Origin: Porphyromonas gingivalis ATCC 33277 | GTDB lineage: Bacteria; Bacteroidota; Bacteroidia; Bacteroidales; Porphyromonadaceae | NCBI RefSeq assembly: GCF_000010505.1 | Contig: NC_010729.1 | Location: 1,557,501-1,621,500, forward strand | Length of the DNA stretch: 64,000 nt | Reading direction: 5' to 3' | Part shown: positions 22,266-31,759 of the stretch, piece after piece | How the letters are laid out: the number at the start of each line of letters is the position of its first letter | Numbering within the stretch: the stretch's first letter is position 1 | Program-made: the position numbers and the translations under genes | Notes under the pieces: model-generated | Database searches by the model: none | What the model was told of the DNA's origin: nothing | What the model saw: only the letters and a program-made list of their open reading frames with translations

Positions 22266-25200
22266 TTAGTGATCGCAGTCTTTTTCTTCCTTGATGTCCT
22301 GAATACCAAGAGGCAACGACCAGTCTGCCGCACTCATACGCATGTAGTTACGATAGCGCCATTGGGCATTTTCGAACGCAGCGTCGAAGAGTTGCTCGGC
22401 ATCCTCGGGGAATTCCTTGTACAGCGATGCATAGCGGACTTCGCCTTTGAGGAAGTTCTTGAATTCGCTCCAGTTCGGCTCTTTGCTATCCATCTGGAAC
22501 GGATTCTTACCCTCTTTCTCCAGTTCGGGATTGTAGCGCCAGAGGTGCCAGTAGCCACACTCAACGGCTCTCTTGCCTTCGGCCTGAGTCTTGCCCATAC
22601 CGCTCTTGATACCGTGTGAGATACAGGGCGAGTAGGCGATAACGATAGAAGGCCCGTCGTAGGCTTCCGCTTCGCGGATAGCTTTGAGCGTCTGTGCCGG
22701 ATTGGCTCCGATAGATACTTGTGCCACATAGACATAGCCATACGTAGCAGCAATCATGCCGAGGTCTTTCTTCCTGATACGCTTACCGGCTGCGGCAAAC
22801 TTGGCTATAGCTCCGATCGGAGTACTCTTGGACGACTGTCCTCCCGTATTGGAATAAACCTCTGTATCGAGAACGAGGATATTCACATTCATACCGGAAG
22901 CAATCACGTGGTCCAAACCACCGAAACCGATATCGTATGCCCAACCGTCTCCACCTATGATCCACTGTGCACGCTTGATGAAGAACGAATCGACACGGCC
23001 GATTCTCTTGCAGATGTCACAATCGCAGGCAGCGACAAGAGGTTTGATCTTATCGGCAAGAACTTTGCTGGCGACAGCATCCTGACGCTTTTCTACCCAT
23101 TCTCTCAAGAGAGCTTTCAGCTCGTCCGAACAGCAGGGAGACTGCTGAGCTTCTTCTGCAAGATTCACAAGGCGGCGACGCATCTTCTTATATGCCAAGT
23201 GCATACCGAGACCGAATTCTGCATTGTCCTCGAACAATGAATTGGCCCATGCCGGGCCTTCGCCGCGCTCGTTCTTCGTGTAAGGTGTAGAAGGAGCCGA
23301 AGCAGAGTAGATGGAAGAACAACCTGTAGCGTTGGCCACCGTCTGGCGGTCTCCATAGAGCTGGGTGATCAGCTTCACATAGGGAGTCTCACCACAACCG
23401 GAACATGCACCCGAGAACTCAAAGAGCGGCGTCGCAAACTGCGAGTTTTTCACATTGGCTGCGATGTCCACCAAGTGAGCCTTGCCGGTCACACCGGAGA
23501 TCATCTTATCCCAGTTCTTTTGTTCTTCGTACTGCTCCTCGATAGGCTGCATGGTCAGAGCCTTGCCATTCTTATTGCCCGGACATACATCCACACAGTT
23601 GCTACAGCCGAGACAATCCATTACGTTCACCTGGATGCGGAAGCCCATGTCTGGGAACTGTTTTCCGACAGCCTTGAGCACCTTGACGCCGGTTTTCTCC
23701 TCTTCTTCCTTGGTGAGGACGAACGGACGAATCGTAGCGTGAGGACAAACGTAGGCACACTGGTTGCACTGTACGCAGTTGTCAGCTTCCCATACAGGAA
23801 CGAAAGCTGCCACACCGCGTTTTTCGGAAGCGGCCGTTCCTGAATCCCATGTACCGTCTTCGCGTCCGAGGAAAGCGGATACGGGGAGGTCGTCTCCGGC
23901 TTGTGCGTTGATCGGACGTACCACATTGTGGACAAAGTCCGTGTCTCCCTCGTGGCGTACCACGGGATCGTCGGGCAGGTCAGCCCATTCGGGTTTCACC
24001 GTTATCTCTACCACATCGCCACCTCGATCCACTGCGGCGAAGTTCTTATTGACTACATCTTCACCCTTCTTGCCATAGCTCTTGACGATGAATTTCTTCA
24101 TCTGCTCTACAGCCAGATCGTACGGGATCACGTTTGCAATCTTGAAGAATGCCGACTGAAGGATGGTATTTGTCCTGTTGCCCAATCCGATCTGTTGTGC
24201 TATGGCAGTAGCGTTTATCGTGTAGAATCGGATGTTGTTCTTAGCCAAATAACGCTTTACCTTGTTGGGCAGATGCTGTTCTATATCTTCCGGAGCCCAA
24301 ATCGAATTGAGCAGGAAAGTTCCTTTTTTCTTCAGACCTTTCAGCACGTCGTACATACGCAAGTAGGCAGGCACGTGGCAAGCCACGAAGTCCGGTGTCA
24401 CCACAAGGTAGGTAGAACGTATGGGCGTATCGCCGAAACGAAGGTGCGAGCAGGTGAATCCACCCGATTTCTTCGAGTCGTAAGCGAAGTAAGCCTGACA
24501 GTATTTATTCGTATTGTCACCGATAATTTTTACCGAGTTCTTGTTGGCTCCGACAGTACCATCGGCACCGAGTCCGTAGAATTTGGCTTCTACCAACGAC
24601 GGATTGTCGAAGATCAGATCTTCGCCGAGAGGCAGAGAGGTGAAAGTAACGTCATCGACGATACCTACAGTGAAATGATCCTTCGGGACATTCAGTTTCA
24701 GATTGTCGAATACGGCCTTCATCTGTGCCGGAGTAGTATCCTTGGAAGAAAGACCGTAGCGACCACCCACAATCAACGGAGCATCTTCCATGCCATAATA
24801 GCAATCCCTTACATCGAGGTAGAGCGGTTCGCCCGTTGCTCCGGGCTCTTTTGTCCTGTCGAGTACAGCTATGCGCTTCACCGTCTTCGGCATAGCGGCA
24901 AGGAAGTGCTTGGCGCTGAAAGGACGGTACAGGTGCACGCTGAGCAGTCCGACTTTCTCTCCTTTGGCACGGAGGAAGTCTATCACTTCGCGAATAGCTT
25001 CTGTCACCGAACCCATGGCAATAATCACATGCTCGGCTTCGGGATCTCCGTAATAGTCGAACAGATGGTAGTGGCGCCCGGTGACCGTAGCCAGCTGATC
25101 CATGTAATACTGGACAGCTTCGGGCACTGCATCGTAGAAGCGGTTACATGCTTCGCGGTTCTGGAAATAGATGTCGCCGTTCTGTGCTGTGCCGCGAGTT

Positions 25201-25847
25201 ACGGGCGACTCAGGATTGAGAGCTTGCTTGCGGAAACGCTTTACATCGTCCCAATCGATGAACCGGGCTAAGTCTTCATTGTCGAGAGCTTCGATTTTCT
25301 GAATCTCATGAGAGGTTCGGAAACCATCGAAGAAGTGAATGAAGGGGATGCGAGTACGTAGCGTTGCCAAGTGTGCCACGCCGGCCAGATCCATGACTTC
25401 CTGCACGGATCCGGTACAGAGCTGAGCAAAGCCGGTCTGACGTGCAGCCATGACATCCTGATGGTCTCCGAAGATAGAGAGGGCATGGGAGGCAATAGTA
25501 CGTGCCGAAACGTGGAAAACACAAGGCAGCAACTCTCCCGCAATTTTGTACATATTCGGAATCATGAGCAATAGGCCCTGTGATGCCGTAAAGGTTGTGG
25601 TTAGTGCTCCTCCCTGCAACGAGCCGTGAACTGCACCGGCTGCACCGGCTTCACTTTGCATCTCCTGGACTCTTACCGTTTCGCCGAAAATGTTTTTACG
25701 GCCGGCAGCAGCCCAATCGTCCACATACTCAGCCATTGTAGACGAAGGTGTAATCGGATAAATGGCAGCCACTTCGCTGAACATATAAGCAATATGCGCA
25801 GCGGCTTGGTTCCCGTCACAAGTTAGGAATTTTTTTTCTTTAGCCAT
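22266..25847 (-). CDS. nifJ: Pyruvate:ferredoxin (flavodoxin) oxidoreductase, single-chain
   Basis: This 1193-residue homodimeric PFOR converts pyruvate and CoA to acetyl-CoA, CO2 and reduced ferredoxin/flavodoxin. Domains in order: pyrimidine-binding TPP domain with YPITPSSTMAEYVDDW (residues ~30-46), the transketolase-C-like and gamma (CoA) domains, a two-cluster ferredoxin domain with CVQCNQCAYVCP and CLGCSNCVDVCP (about residues 690-760), and the C-terminal TPP domain with GGDGWAYDIGFGG and YSNTGGQSS. CSGCGETPY carries the proximal cluster Cys. The length is normal. It is a central energy enzyme of this anaerobe. The long opposite-strand ORFs are shadows. Confidence 0.97.
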   Translation of the reverse strand: MAKEKKFLTCDGNQAAAHIAYMFSEVAAIYPITPSSTMAEYVDDWAAAGRKNIFGETVRVQEMQSEAGAAGAVHGSLQGGALTTTFTASQGLLLMIPNMYKIAGELLPCVFHVSARTIASHALSIFGDHQDVMAARQTGFAQLCTGSVQEVMDLAGVAHLATLRTRIPFIHFFDGFRTSHEIQKIEALDNEDLARFIDWDDVKRFRKQALNPESPVTRGTAQNGDIYFQNREACNRFYDAVPEAVQYYMDQLATVTGRHYHLFDYYGDPEAEHVIIAMGSVTEAIREVIDFLRAKGEKVGLLSVHLYRPFSAKHFLAAMPKTVKRIAVLDRTKEPGATGEPLYLDVRDCYYGMEDAPLIVGGRYGLSSKDTTPAQMKAVFDNLKLNVPKDHFTVGIVDDVTFTSLPLGEDLIFDNPSLVEAKFYGLGADGTVGANKNSVKIIGDNTNKYCQAYFAYDSKKSGGFTCSHLRFGDTPIRSTYLVVTPDFVACHVPAYLRMYDVLKGLKKKGTFLLNSIWAPEDIEQHLPNKVKRYLAKNNIRFYTINATAIAQQIGLGNRTNTILQSAFFKIANVIPYDLAVEQMKKFIVKSYGKKGEDVVNKNFAAVDRGGDVVEITVKPEWADLPDDPVVRHEGDTDFVHNVVRPINAQAGDDLPVSAFLGREDGTWDSGTAASEKRGVAAFVPVWEADNCVQCNQCAYVCPHATIRPFVLTKEEEEKTGVKVLKAVGKQFPDMGFRIQVNVMDCLGCSNCVDVCPGNKNGKALTMQPIEEQYEEQKNWDKMISGVTGKAHLVDIAANVKNSQFATPLFEFSGACSGCGETPYVKLITQLYGDRQTVANATGCSSIYSASAPSTPYTKNERGEGPAWANSLFEDNAEFGLGMHLAYKKMRRRLVNLAEEAQQSPCCSDELKALLREWVEKRQDAVASKVLADKIKPLVAACDCDICKRIGRVDSFFIKRAQWIIGGDGWAYDIGFGGLDHVIASGMNVNILVLDTEVYSNTGGQSSKSTPIGAIAKFAAAGKRIRKKDLGMIAATYGYVYVAQVSIGANPAQTLKAIREAEAYDGPSIVIAYSPCISHGIKSGMGKTQAEGKRAVECGYWHLWRYNPELEKEGKNPFQMDSKEPNWSEFKNFLKGEVRYASLYKEFPEDAEQLFDAAFENAQWRYRNYMRMSAADWSLPLGIQDIKEEKDCDH

Positions 25848-26035
25848 TTTGGTTTTTAGTTATAAAAAGTAATAATTTCGGTCTTGTATTCTGAAATAGC
25901 AACCCTGAAACAGAGTCGGTCGTTGCGGATGCATCGGCTTTGTCCATATTCTTTGTCTGCTCACTAAGGAATCAGAGCAAAGTGAGGACAAGCCGGACGC
26001 CCCGATCGGCTTTCACAGTTCGTTGTCCTGTCTTT

Positions 26036-27217
26036 TTAGTACAGGAATCCGAAGAGCCAGAGGGGGATCATGTTGCGCGTACCGCTGCGCATGTTCTGGA
26101 TGGCATAGTAGCGGTCGGGTCTGTAGCGACGGCTCATCTTCTCATCAATGCAGAACTGATATTGGCGATTCACGCAGAATGCGATTTGAGAGCGAGATCC
26201 CAAACATACTTCGTTGCGACTCTTGACCTGATTGAGGAAGAATGTTTTGAGTACGTCTATATAGTTGAGAGGTTCCGGCTGGATTACGTATCCCACATTG
26301 GTATTGTCCAGATAGATCATAGCCGGCTTCTTGGCACCCGTCTCCTCTTCGCGGTGAAGCTCCTTGATCAGTCTGGCTTCGGACAGGTACTTCAGATAGT
26401 TGGTTATCGTCGTACGAGAAGTGTCCACTTCCTTCGCAATGCTCGATATATTGAGCGAGCCGGGAGCACGTTGTCCCAGTAGGTAGAGTAGCTTGCGCAG
26501 TTTGTGCAGGAATCGCTGCTCGATCTGTCGGATGAAAAGCACATCTACTTCAAGCGTCATATTGAGCGTTTTCAGCAGACTCTCCGAATAGTTCTTATCC
26601 TCCAAGAATATGGGGTAGTATCCATGGTGAAGATAGTCCTGAAACCAGTCGAGAGGATTCACCTGCTCGAGGATTCGCGGAGCTATCTGTTCGTGGTTGG
26701 ATACAATCTCATCGAAGCTGTAAGGCTGAAGCGACAGCCCTGTTTTGAGATTGAGAAATTCGCGGAATGAAAAACCGTTCAGAACGTACGATGTAACCAG
26801 TCCGTTCAGCTCGGGATTTTCTTCTTTCAGGCGCATCACCGTAGACCCCGTAAAGACAATGCGTAGGTCCGGGTATAGCTCCATACACTGACGCAGCTCT
26901 ATAGACCAATTGGGATATTTGAATACTTGGTCAAGTAGCAGTACCTCTCCACCTTGCTTGACAAACTCACCGGCGAAGTTCACCAAAGATTCTGTGGTGA
27001 AATAGAGTTGATTCAGATTGATATACAGGCATTTTCTATTGCCTATACCGAAGTTTTCGCGTGCATAGTCGAGGAGGAATGTGGTTTTTCCCATGCCTCG
27101 TGCACCCTTGATACCGATCAGTCTGTCGTTCCAATCGATCTCGTCCATCAATCCCCTACGCAGCGAAGGGGATAGGTTGCGTAGCAAGTTGTCGTGTATT
27201 TTGAAAAAGTTATTCAT
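26036..27217 (-). CDS. AAA-type ATP-binding protein (DUF4143-like)
   Basis: This protein of about 393 residues belongs to the AAA_14/DUF4143 group. Walker A is KGARGMGKTTFLLDY near residue 35; a Walker B-like EVLLLDQVFKYPNW follows, and FTGSTVMRL is typical sensor-region sequence. A winged-HTH-like segment (SSIAKEVDTSRTTITNYLKYL) lies near residue 265, and the C-terminus carries the nuclease-like DUF4143 part. I chose MNNFFKIHDN (27217); five more codons are open upstream. Members are common and often in mobile or toxin contexts, but the function is not established. It lies upstream of the PFOR gene on the same strand, separated by about 190 nt. Confidence 0.8.
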   Translation of the reverse strand: MNNFFKIHDNLLRNLSPSLRRGLMDEIDWNDRLIGIKGARGMGKTTFLLDYARENFGIGNRKCLYINLNQLYFTTESLVNFAGEFVKQGGEVLLLDQVFKYPNWSIELRQCMELYPDLRIVFTGSTVMRLKEENPELNGLVTSYVLNGFSFREFLNLKTGLSLQPYSFDEIVSNHEQIAPRILEQVNPLDWFQDYLHHGYYPIFLEDKNYSESLLKTLNMTLEVDVLFIRQIEQRFLHKLRKLLYLLGQRAPGSLNISSIAKEVDTSRTTITNYLKYLSEARLIKELHREEETGAKKPAMIYLDNTNVGYVIQPEPLNYIDVLKTFFLNQVKSRNEVCLGSRSQIAFCVNRQYQFCIDEKMSRRYRPDRYYAIQNMRSGTRNMIPLWLFGFLY

Positions 27218-27613
27218 GATTGGGTATCGCAATGTTTAGGTAACAAAGGTAGTATAGTTTTTCTGTTTTGCAAAGTCTGTTTTGCAAAACAGACTTAAAA
27301 ATCCTCTTTAGAGACTTTTTATTACAATTCACTACTGTCCCGTTAAAATAGACAAATCAGTCTTCGAAACAGCTGAAATACTGTCTTTTAGGATGTACTT
27401 TATGAGTCATGTTTTTTGTTTTTTCAAGTAAGGCCTAACGACAAATCTGGGATAATCTCACTTTAGAATATTTACCCACCATTTTTTTCATTCCTAATCT
27501 TTTCCACGAAAAACTATGGAACACGAGATTGTAAACAGAGAAACGCCTGAAATGAAGCAGCTCATCTCGAGACCTTTGCACGGCGATTGGTGTGTATTTT
27601 GTTTGTTAATTCA

Positions 27614-27644
27614 TTGTATAATAGGGAGTTATTTTGTATATTTG
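27614..27644 (+). promoter_or_regulatory. Transposase promoter inside IS copy 1
   Basis: TTG (27614-27616), 20 nt, then TATATTTG (27637-27644), 30 nt before the ATG. It is a good Bacteroidota promoter match and is present in all three copies. Confidence 0.65.
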
Positions 27645-27673
27645 AGCATTAAAAACAGCATAATATTCCTCCC

Positions 27674-28759
27674 ATGGCATACCAATCCAAGAATACCGAT
27701 GAGCATGTAACATTTGCAGACGCACTCCTTTCAAAGCGTTATCGCAAAGCACAAAACGACTTCCTCAATCAGGTTGACACGCTTATCGATTGGCGTCCGA
27801 TCAGGACGCTGATCAACAAGAAATACACGAAGCGACAAAATGCCATCGGCGCCCCGGCTTATGACGTGATTCTCTTATTCAAGATGTTGCTTTTGGAGAC
27901 ATGGTACAACCTCAGTGATTGTGCTCTGGAGGAGCGCATCAATGATTCAATCACCTTTTCCCGATTCTTGGGACTGAAGATGGAAGAGGTATCTCCCGAC
28001 CACAGCACCATCAGTCGATTTCGTTCGGCACTGACAGAGTTGGGTCTCATGGACAAACTATTGGCGCAGTTTAACAAACAACTTTCGCGCCATCACATTT
28101 CGGTCAGGGAAGGGGTGCTTGTCGATGCAAGCCTTGTGGAGACGCCGCATAAACCCAACGGAAGCATTACGATTGAAGTCGCAGACGACAGAGAAGACAA
28201 TCGGAGCGAGGAGGAAAAAGAGGCAGAGGAGGATTATCAAAAACAGGTTGTCCGTCAACGTAAAGGGACGGATGAAGAAGCCCGTTGGGTGTACAAACAA
28301 AAGCGTTATCACTACGGATACAAAAAGCATTGTCTGACCAATGTTCAAGGCATTGTTCAAAAGGTGATAACGACAGCTGCGAACCGCAGTGACACGAAGG
28401 AGTTTATTCCCCTATTGCAGGGTGCAAACATACCTCAAGGCACAGCCGTCTTGGCGGACAAAGGATATGCTTGCGGGGAAAATCGTTCCTACCTGCAAAC
28501 CCATCACCTTCAAGACGGCATTATGCACAAGGCACAACGCAACAGGGCATTGACCGAGGAAGAGAAGCAACGAAACAAAGCAATCGGTCCGATACGGAGC
28601 ACCATCGAACGCACCTTTGGCAGTATTCGCCGGTGGTTTCATGGCGGACGATGTCGATACCGGGGACTTGCCAAGACCCATACTCAAAACATTCTTGAAA
28701 GCATCGCCTTTAATTTATACAGAACCCCGGGGATAATTATGTCCTCATCCGTAGGATAA
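27674..28759 (+). CDS. IS5-family transposase (IS1126-like), copy 1
   Basis: 361 residues, an intact DDE transposase. The N-terminal part has the IS5-type DUF772 region (DVILLFKMLLLETWYNLSDC and FSRFLGL). Catalytic marks are VLVDASLVETP (D), AVLADKGYACGENR (D) and the final RSTIERTFGSIRRWF (E). It differs from the other two copies at a few residues: here RSEEEKEA and VVRQRKG. It is probably active. Confidence 0.95.
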   Translation: MAYQSKNTDEHVTFADALLSKRYRKAQNDFLNQVDTLIDWRPIRTLINKKYTKRQNAIGAPAYDVILLFKMLLLETWYNLSDCALEERINDSITFSRFLGLKMEEVSPDHSTISRFRSALTELGLMDKLLAQFNKQLSRHHISVREGVLVDASLVETPHKPNGSITIEVADDREDNRSEEEKEAEEDYQKQVVRQRKGTDEEARWVYKQKRYHYGYKKHCLTNVQGIVQKVITTAANRSDTKEFIPLLQGANIPQGTAVLADKGYACGENRSYLQTHHLQDGIMHKAQRNRALTEEEKQRNKAIGPIRSTIERTFGSIRRWFHGGRCRYRGLAKTHTQNILESIAFNLYRTPGIIMSSSVG

Positions 28760-29216
28760 GGCATAACCACCCTTGAGGAGCTCGTACAAGTAGCTCCTCA
28801 AAGGGGGGATTTACAACTACTTTCACTCCTTACTGCCACCTCTTTCACTCGCTCCTTTTATGCCAAGAACTCCTCTTTACTCCACCTCCTTATTTTGCAA
28901 AGGTCTCCATCTCAGGCATCAAAGAAGTAAGCAAACGCTTTCGGGAGATTGCCCAAACGCACCGTCTGCTCTTCGGGGGAGAAATCTACCTCACAGGACG
29001 GGAGGTTTGCGAACACCTTTTCATCAGCCCGCGTACCTTGCAGGACTATCGGGACAAAGGCATTATTCCCTACACCCAAATTGCAGGAAAAATCCTCTAT
29101 CGACACTCTGACATCAACCGATTACTGCAAGAGAACTATCGGAGATAAAGCATTTGCAAGAGGCTTTTCCCTGATGTTTGGCAACCACACAGAAAGAACC
29201 TACCGAATGGTCGTCC

Positions 29217-29256
29217 AAAAGATACCGAGCAATCTCTCGAACGCTCGGTATCTTTT
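29217..29256. terminator. Bidirectional hairpin upstream of the HU-like pseudogene
   Basis: AAAAGATACCGAGC pairs perfectly with GCTCGGTATCTTTT. The arm CTCGGTATCTTTTCGCT (29244-29260) is repeated exactly at 29266-29282. It separates the HTH fragment from the next unit. Confidence 0.7.
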
Positions 29257-29292
29257 CGCTGATTACTCGGTATCTTTTCGCTATAAATCAAG

Positions 29293-29300
29293 TACATTTG
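29293..29300 (+). promoter_or_regulatory. Candidate -7 box upstream of the HU-like pseudogene
   Basis: TACATTTG matches TAnnTTTG, 85 nt before the ATG. No clear -33 box is seen. Confidence 0.4.
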
Positions 29301-29384
29301 CGTTATTAACTCAAGAAAATCTCTCCCGTGAGCGAAATCCTCCGACTTCGAGAGAGAAAACAAAGGAGGAAACACCATTGAATT

Positions 29385-29858
29385 ATGGCAAATAAACCAT
29401 TGCAATTCGTTCTTATGGAACGCAAGATGAATGTCGGTCCTCAGGCAGGAAAGATAGTACAAGTTGCCCACCCTACGGGCAGACGTCGTGTGGACTTCCG
29501 CAGTTTCTGCGAACGTGTAGCAAAGTCCACCACATTTAATCGTCAAGAAGTGGAAGCCGTATTGAACTACGCCACGGAAATTGCACGTGATATTGTAGCC
29601 AATGGCGACATCGTGGAGTTCGGAGATTTGGGTACACTGAGTCCATCGTTCAAAAGTAAGATCGTGCCATAAGGCGAGGTTTTCAACGTGCAAAAACACA
29701 TCGAAAAACCAGTCGTTCGCCTCAGTCCTTCAAAGAAATATTTTACTCTTACCGATGTGACTTACGAACAGACAGTAGCTAAGCCCAAGAAAGGCTCAAA
29801 AAAGCCTACTCCACAACCTAATGAAGGTGGTGGCTCAAACGAAGACGACGGACTTTAA
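29385..29858 (+). pseudogene. HU-like DNA-binding protein gene with an in-frame stop
   Basis: The first 95 codons encode an HU-like domain (GRRRVDFRSFCERVAKSTT, GDIVEFGDLGTLSPSFKSKIVP). A TAA at 29670-29672 ends it, but the same frame continues without further stops for 61 codons (GEVFNVQKHIEKPVVRLSP...) to 29858. It ends in the acidic/Gly tail GGGSNEDDGL like the tails of the two intact paralogues. The stop therefore looks like a nonsense mutation in a roughly 157-residue protein. A 95-residue truncated product could still be made. Confidence 0.8.
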
Positions 29859-29935
29859 TCGAACTTGTGGAGCAATTGCCGATATCAGCATTCACTCCGT
29901 AACTGCTTTTAATTGTTATACACGAAGAAAGATTT

Positions 29936-30771
29936 ATGTCTAAAAAGAATCAGTCAAACAGACTAACAACCCAACAAAAGGAATCAAAAGGAGTTGTCGG
30001 TATTTTCGGAGAAGAAGCGAAGATACACGATATGACCGTTGGTGAGGTGTCGCATCTTGCCGTGGAAAAACTTCAAGAAGAGTTTCCGTTATTGGAATTT
30101 CGATATAAGACGAGCATCAAGAAAGAAGAGATTAATGAAGCCTTAAAGAAAATTGACCCAGAATTGGGTCAGACGCTTTTCGTTCCAAATTCAAGTATTA
30201 TCCCTGATGGCGGAATTGTTGAAGTGAAAGATGACAACGGCAATGGAGAGTAATTTTGGTTTCCGAAGCAAAACATCAAGGAAAGGATATAGAAAACATC
30301 AAGGCCGGCAAACTCGTTGGGAAAAAGAATGACCAAGACCTTATGGCTGCCGGCAATGCTATTGAGCGTTCGCATAAGAACATATCCGAAATTGCCAATC
30401 TGATGCTGGCAGAGTCGCACTTTCCTTATGTATTGTTCTTGGAAGGGTCGAATTTTCTTACAGAAACCATTTCTGTGAAGCGTCCTGACGGAAGAGTCGT
30501 AAAACTCGAATACCATTCGGGGATGCTGAACAGACTGGACAGACTGACCGCTGCCAATTACGGTATGCCTATCAATACAAACTTGTGCAAGAACAAGTTT
30601 GTCAAACATAACGACAAGGCAATCATGCTTCAAGCAACCTCTATTTACACACAGGGAAATGGAGAAAGATGGGATGTCAACAAGATGCTCGAAATTATGC
30701 TTGATATTTCAAAAACTTCTCTGCAATTGTTGGGTAGCGATCTATTTGAGCAGCTAACTCTGAAAAAGTAA
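29936..30771 (+). pseudogene. EcoRI-like type II restriction endonuclease, frameshifted
   Basis: Two adjacent frames match successive parts of EcoRI: 29936-30253 covers the N-terminal 102 residues (NQSNRLTTQQKESKGVVGIF..., INEALKKIDPELG, IPDGGIVEVKDD) and 30256-30771 the rest (SEAKHQGKDIENIKAG, LMAAGNAIERSHKNISEIAN, LLGSDLFEQL). One missing base near 30241-30244 (GGC-AATGG where the frame wants GGC-NAATGG) explains the split. Adding one base gives a 278-codon protein (EcoRI has 277) with Asp91, Glu111 and Lys113 at exactly the EcoRI catalytic positions. As sequenced, the first frame ends before the ExK pair, so no active enzyme is expected. Confidence 0.93.
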
Positions 30772-30790
30772 TCAAAATAGAATTTGGAGT

Positions 30791-31759
30791 ATGGCAAGGA
30801 AGGCGACAAATGAATTGCTGCAAAAGGCAAAAAAGCAGAAGAACGATGAGTTCTATACACAGCTTGCTGACATAGAGAGCGAATTGCAGCATTATAAAAG
30901 TCATTTCAAAGACAAAGTGGTATATTGCAATTGCGATGACCCACGCATCAGCAACTTTTTCAGGTATTTTGTTTCTCATTTCAAAGAGATGGGAATCAAG
31001 AAAATTATTGCAGCCTGTTACAAGGAGCAGAATATGGACTTATTTAATACAAGGGAAAACAAACATGGATTTTTCTTTGAATATACAGGTACGGAATTAA
31101 CTGACAACGACCCGAAAAAAGCCAATGTCGTTTACTTCAAAGGAGATGGCGATTTTCGAAGTCCGGAAAGTATTGCCTTGTTGAAACAATCGGACATCGT
31201 TGTTACCAATCCTCCCTTTTCTCTATTCCGAGACTATGTTACACAATTGATTAGATACGATAAGCAATTTCTGATTATCGGGAACATCAACGCCATTACC
31301 TACAAGGAAATCTTCAAACTCATTCAAAACAATAAGGTATGGCTTGGGGTTAATCTTGGCAGAGGAATTTCGGGGTTCATCGTGCCGGAACATTATGAAC
31401 TCTACGGGACGGAAGCACGGACAGATGATTCGGGCGACAGGATTATATCCCCCAATAATTGTCTATGGCTTACTAATTTGGATAATTTCTTGCGGCATGA
31501 AAATATCTTGCTAACTAAAAGCTATTGCGGACACGAACAAGAATATCCTAAATATGACAATTATAACGGTATCAATGTCAATCGGACGCAGGATATTCCG
31601 CAAGATTATAACGGATATATGGGTGTTCCGATAACATTTCTGCATAAGTTTAACCCTAAACAATTTGAAATTGTTAAGTTCCGAAAAGGAGACGATGAGA
31701 AAGACCTATCAGTAAATGGAAAGTGTCCTTATTTCAGGATAATCATCAGACCGAAATAA
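30791..31759 (+). CDS. EcoRI-like adenine-N6 DNA methyltransferase
   Basis: A 322-residue, intact homologue of M.EcoRI (326 residues), which methylates the inner A of GAATTC. The catalytic motif is TNPPFSLFRDY near residue 138. Other shared stretches are DKVVYCNCDDPRISNFF, FIVEFLH-unrelated but EcoRI-typical SGFIVPEHYELYGTEA, NNCLWLTNLD and NGKCPYFRIII at the C-terminus. It starts 19 nt after the broken endonuclease gene. The base composition is more AT-rich than the flanking core genes, which suggests transfer. It should protect GAATTC sites even though the partner nuclease is dead. Confidence 0.95.
   Translation: MARKATNELLQKAKKQKNDEFYTQLADIESELQHYKSHFKDKVVYCNCDDPRISNFFRYFVSHFKEMGIKKIIAACYKEQNMDLFNTRENKHGFFFEYTGTELTDNDPKKANVVYFKGDGDFRSPESIALLKQSDIVVTNPPFSLFRDYVTQLIRYDKQFLIIGNINAITYKEIFKLIQNNKVWLGVNLGRGISGFIVPEHYELYGTEARTDDSGDRIISPNNCLWLTNLDNFLRHENILLTKSYCGHEQEYPKYDNYNGINVNRTQDIPQDYNGYMGVPITFLHKFNPKQFEIVKFRKGDDEKDLSVNGKCPYFRIIIRPK

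Larger units (their letters stand above)
27569..28907 (+). mobile_element. IS5-family insertion sequence, IS1126-like, copy 1
   Basis: 1339 bp with perfect 12-bp terminal repeats GAGACCTTTGCA / TGCAAAGGTCTC and a 6-bp target duplication CATCTC on both sides. It carries one 361-codon transposase gene and a hairpin (TTGAGGAGCT...AGCTCCTCAA, about 28772-28801) after it. The length and TIRs fit IS1126 of P. gingivalis (ISPg1/ISPg8-type naming differs between annotations). Confidence 0.93.
27516..29148 (+). pseudogene. Small helix-turn-helix gene interrupted by an IS1126-like element
   Basis: The gene starts at 27516 (MEHEIVNRETPEMKQL) and is cut at 27568; the rest resumes at 28914 and ends at 29148. 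Removing the IS and one copy of the 6-bp duplication CATCTC restores an unbroken 95-codon frame. The product has a MerR/excisionase-like HTH (YLTGREVCEHLFISPRTLQDY and GIIPYTQIAGKILYRHSDI). Such proteins are typical of Bacteroidota integrative elements, where they act as excisionase-type or regulatory factors. The coordinates span the IS. The gene is not expected to be functional now. Confidence 0.85.

Noticed and set aside
23901-25271. 456-codon ORF on the plus strand
   Set aside because: Antisense to the PFOR gene, no motifs; shadow of a high-quality coding frame.
30256-30771. Stand-alone 171-codon gene
   Set aside because: It begins mid-protein in an EcoRI-like sequence with a TTG as its only start; better explained as the second half of a frameshifted gene.
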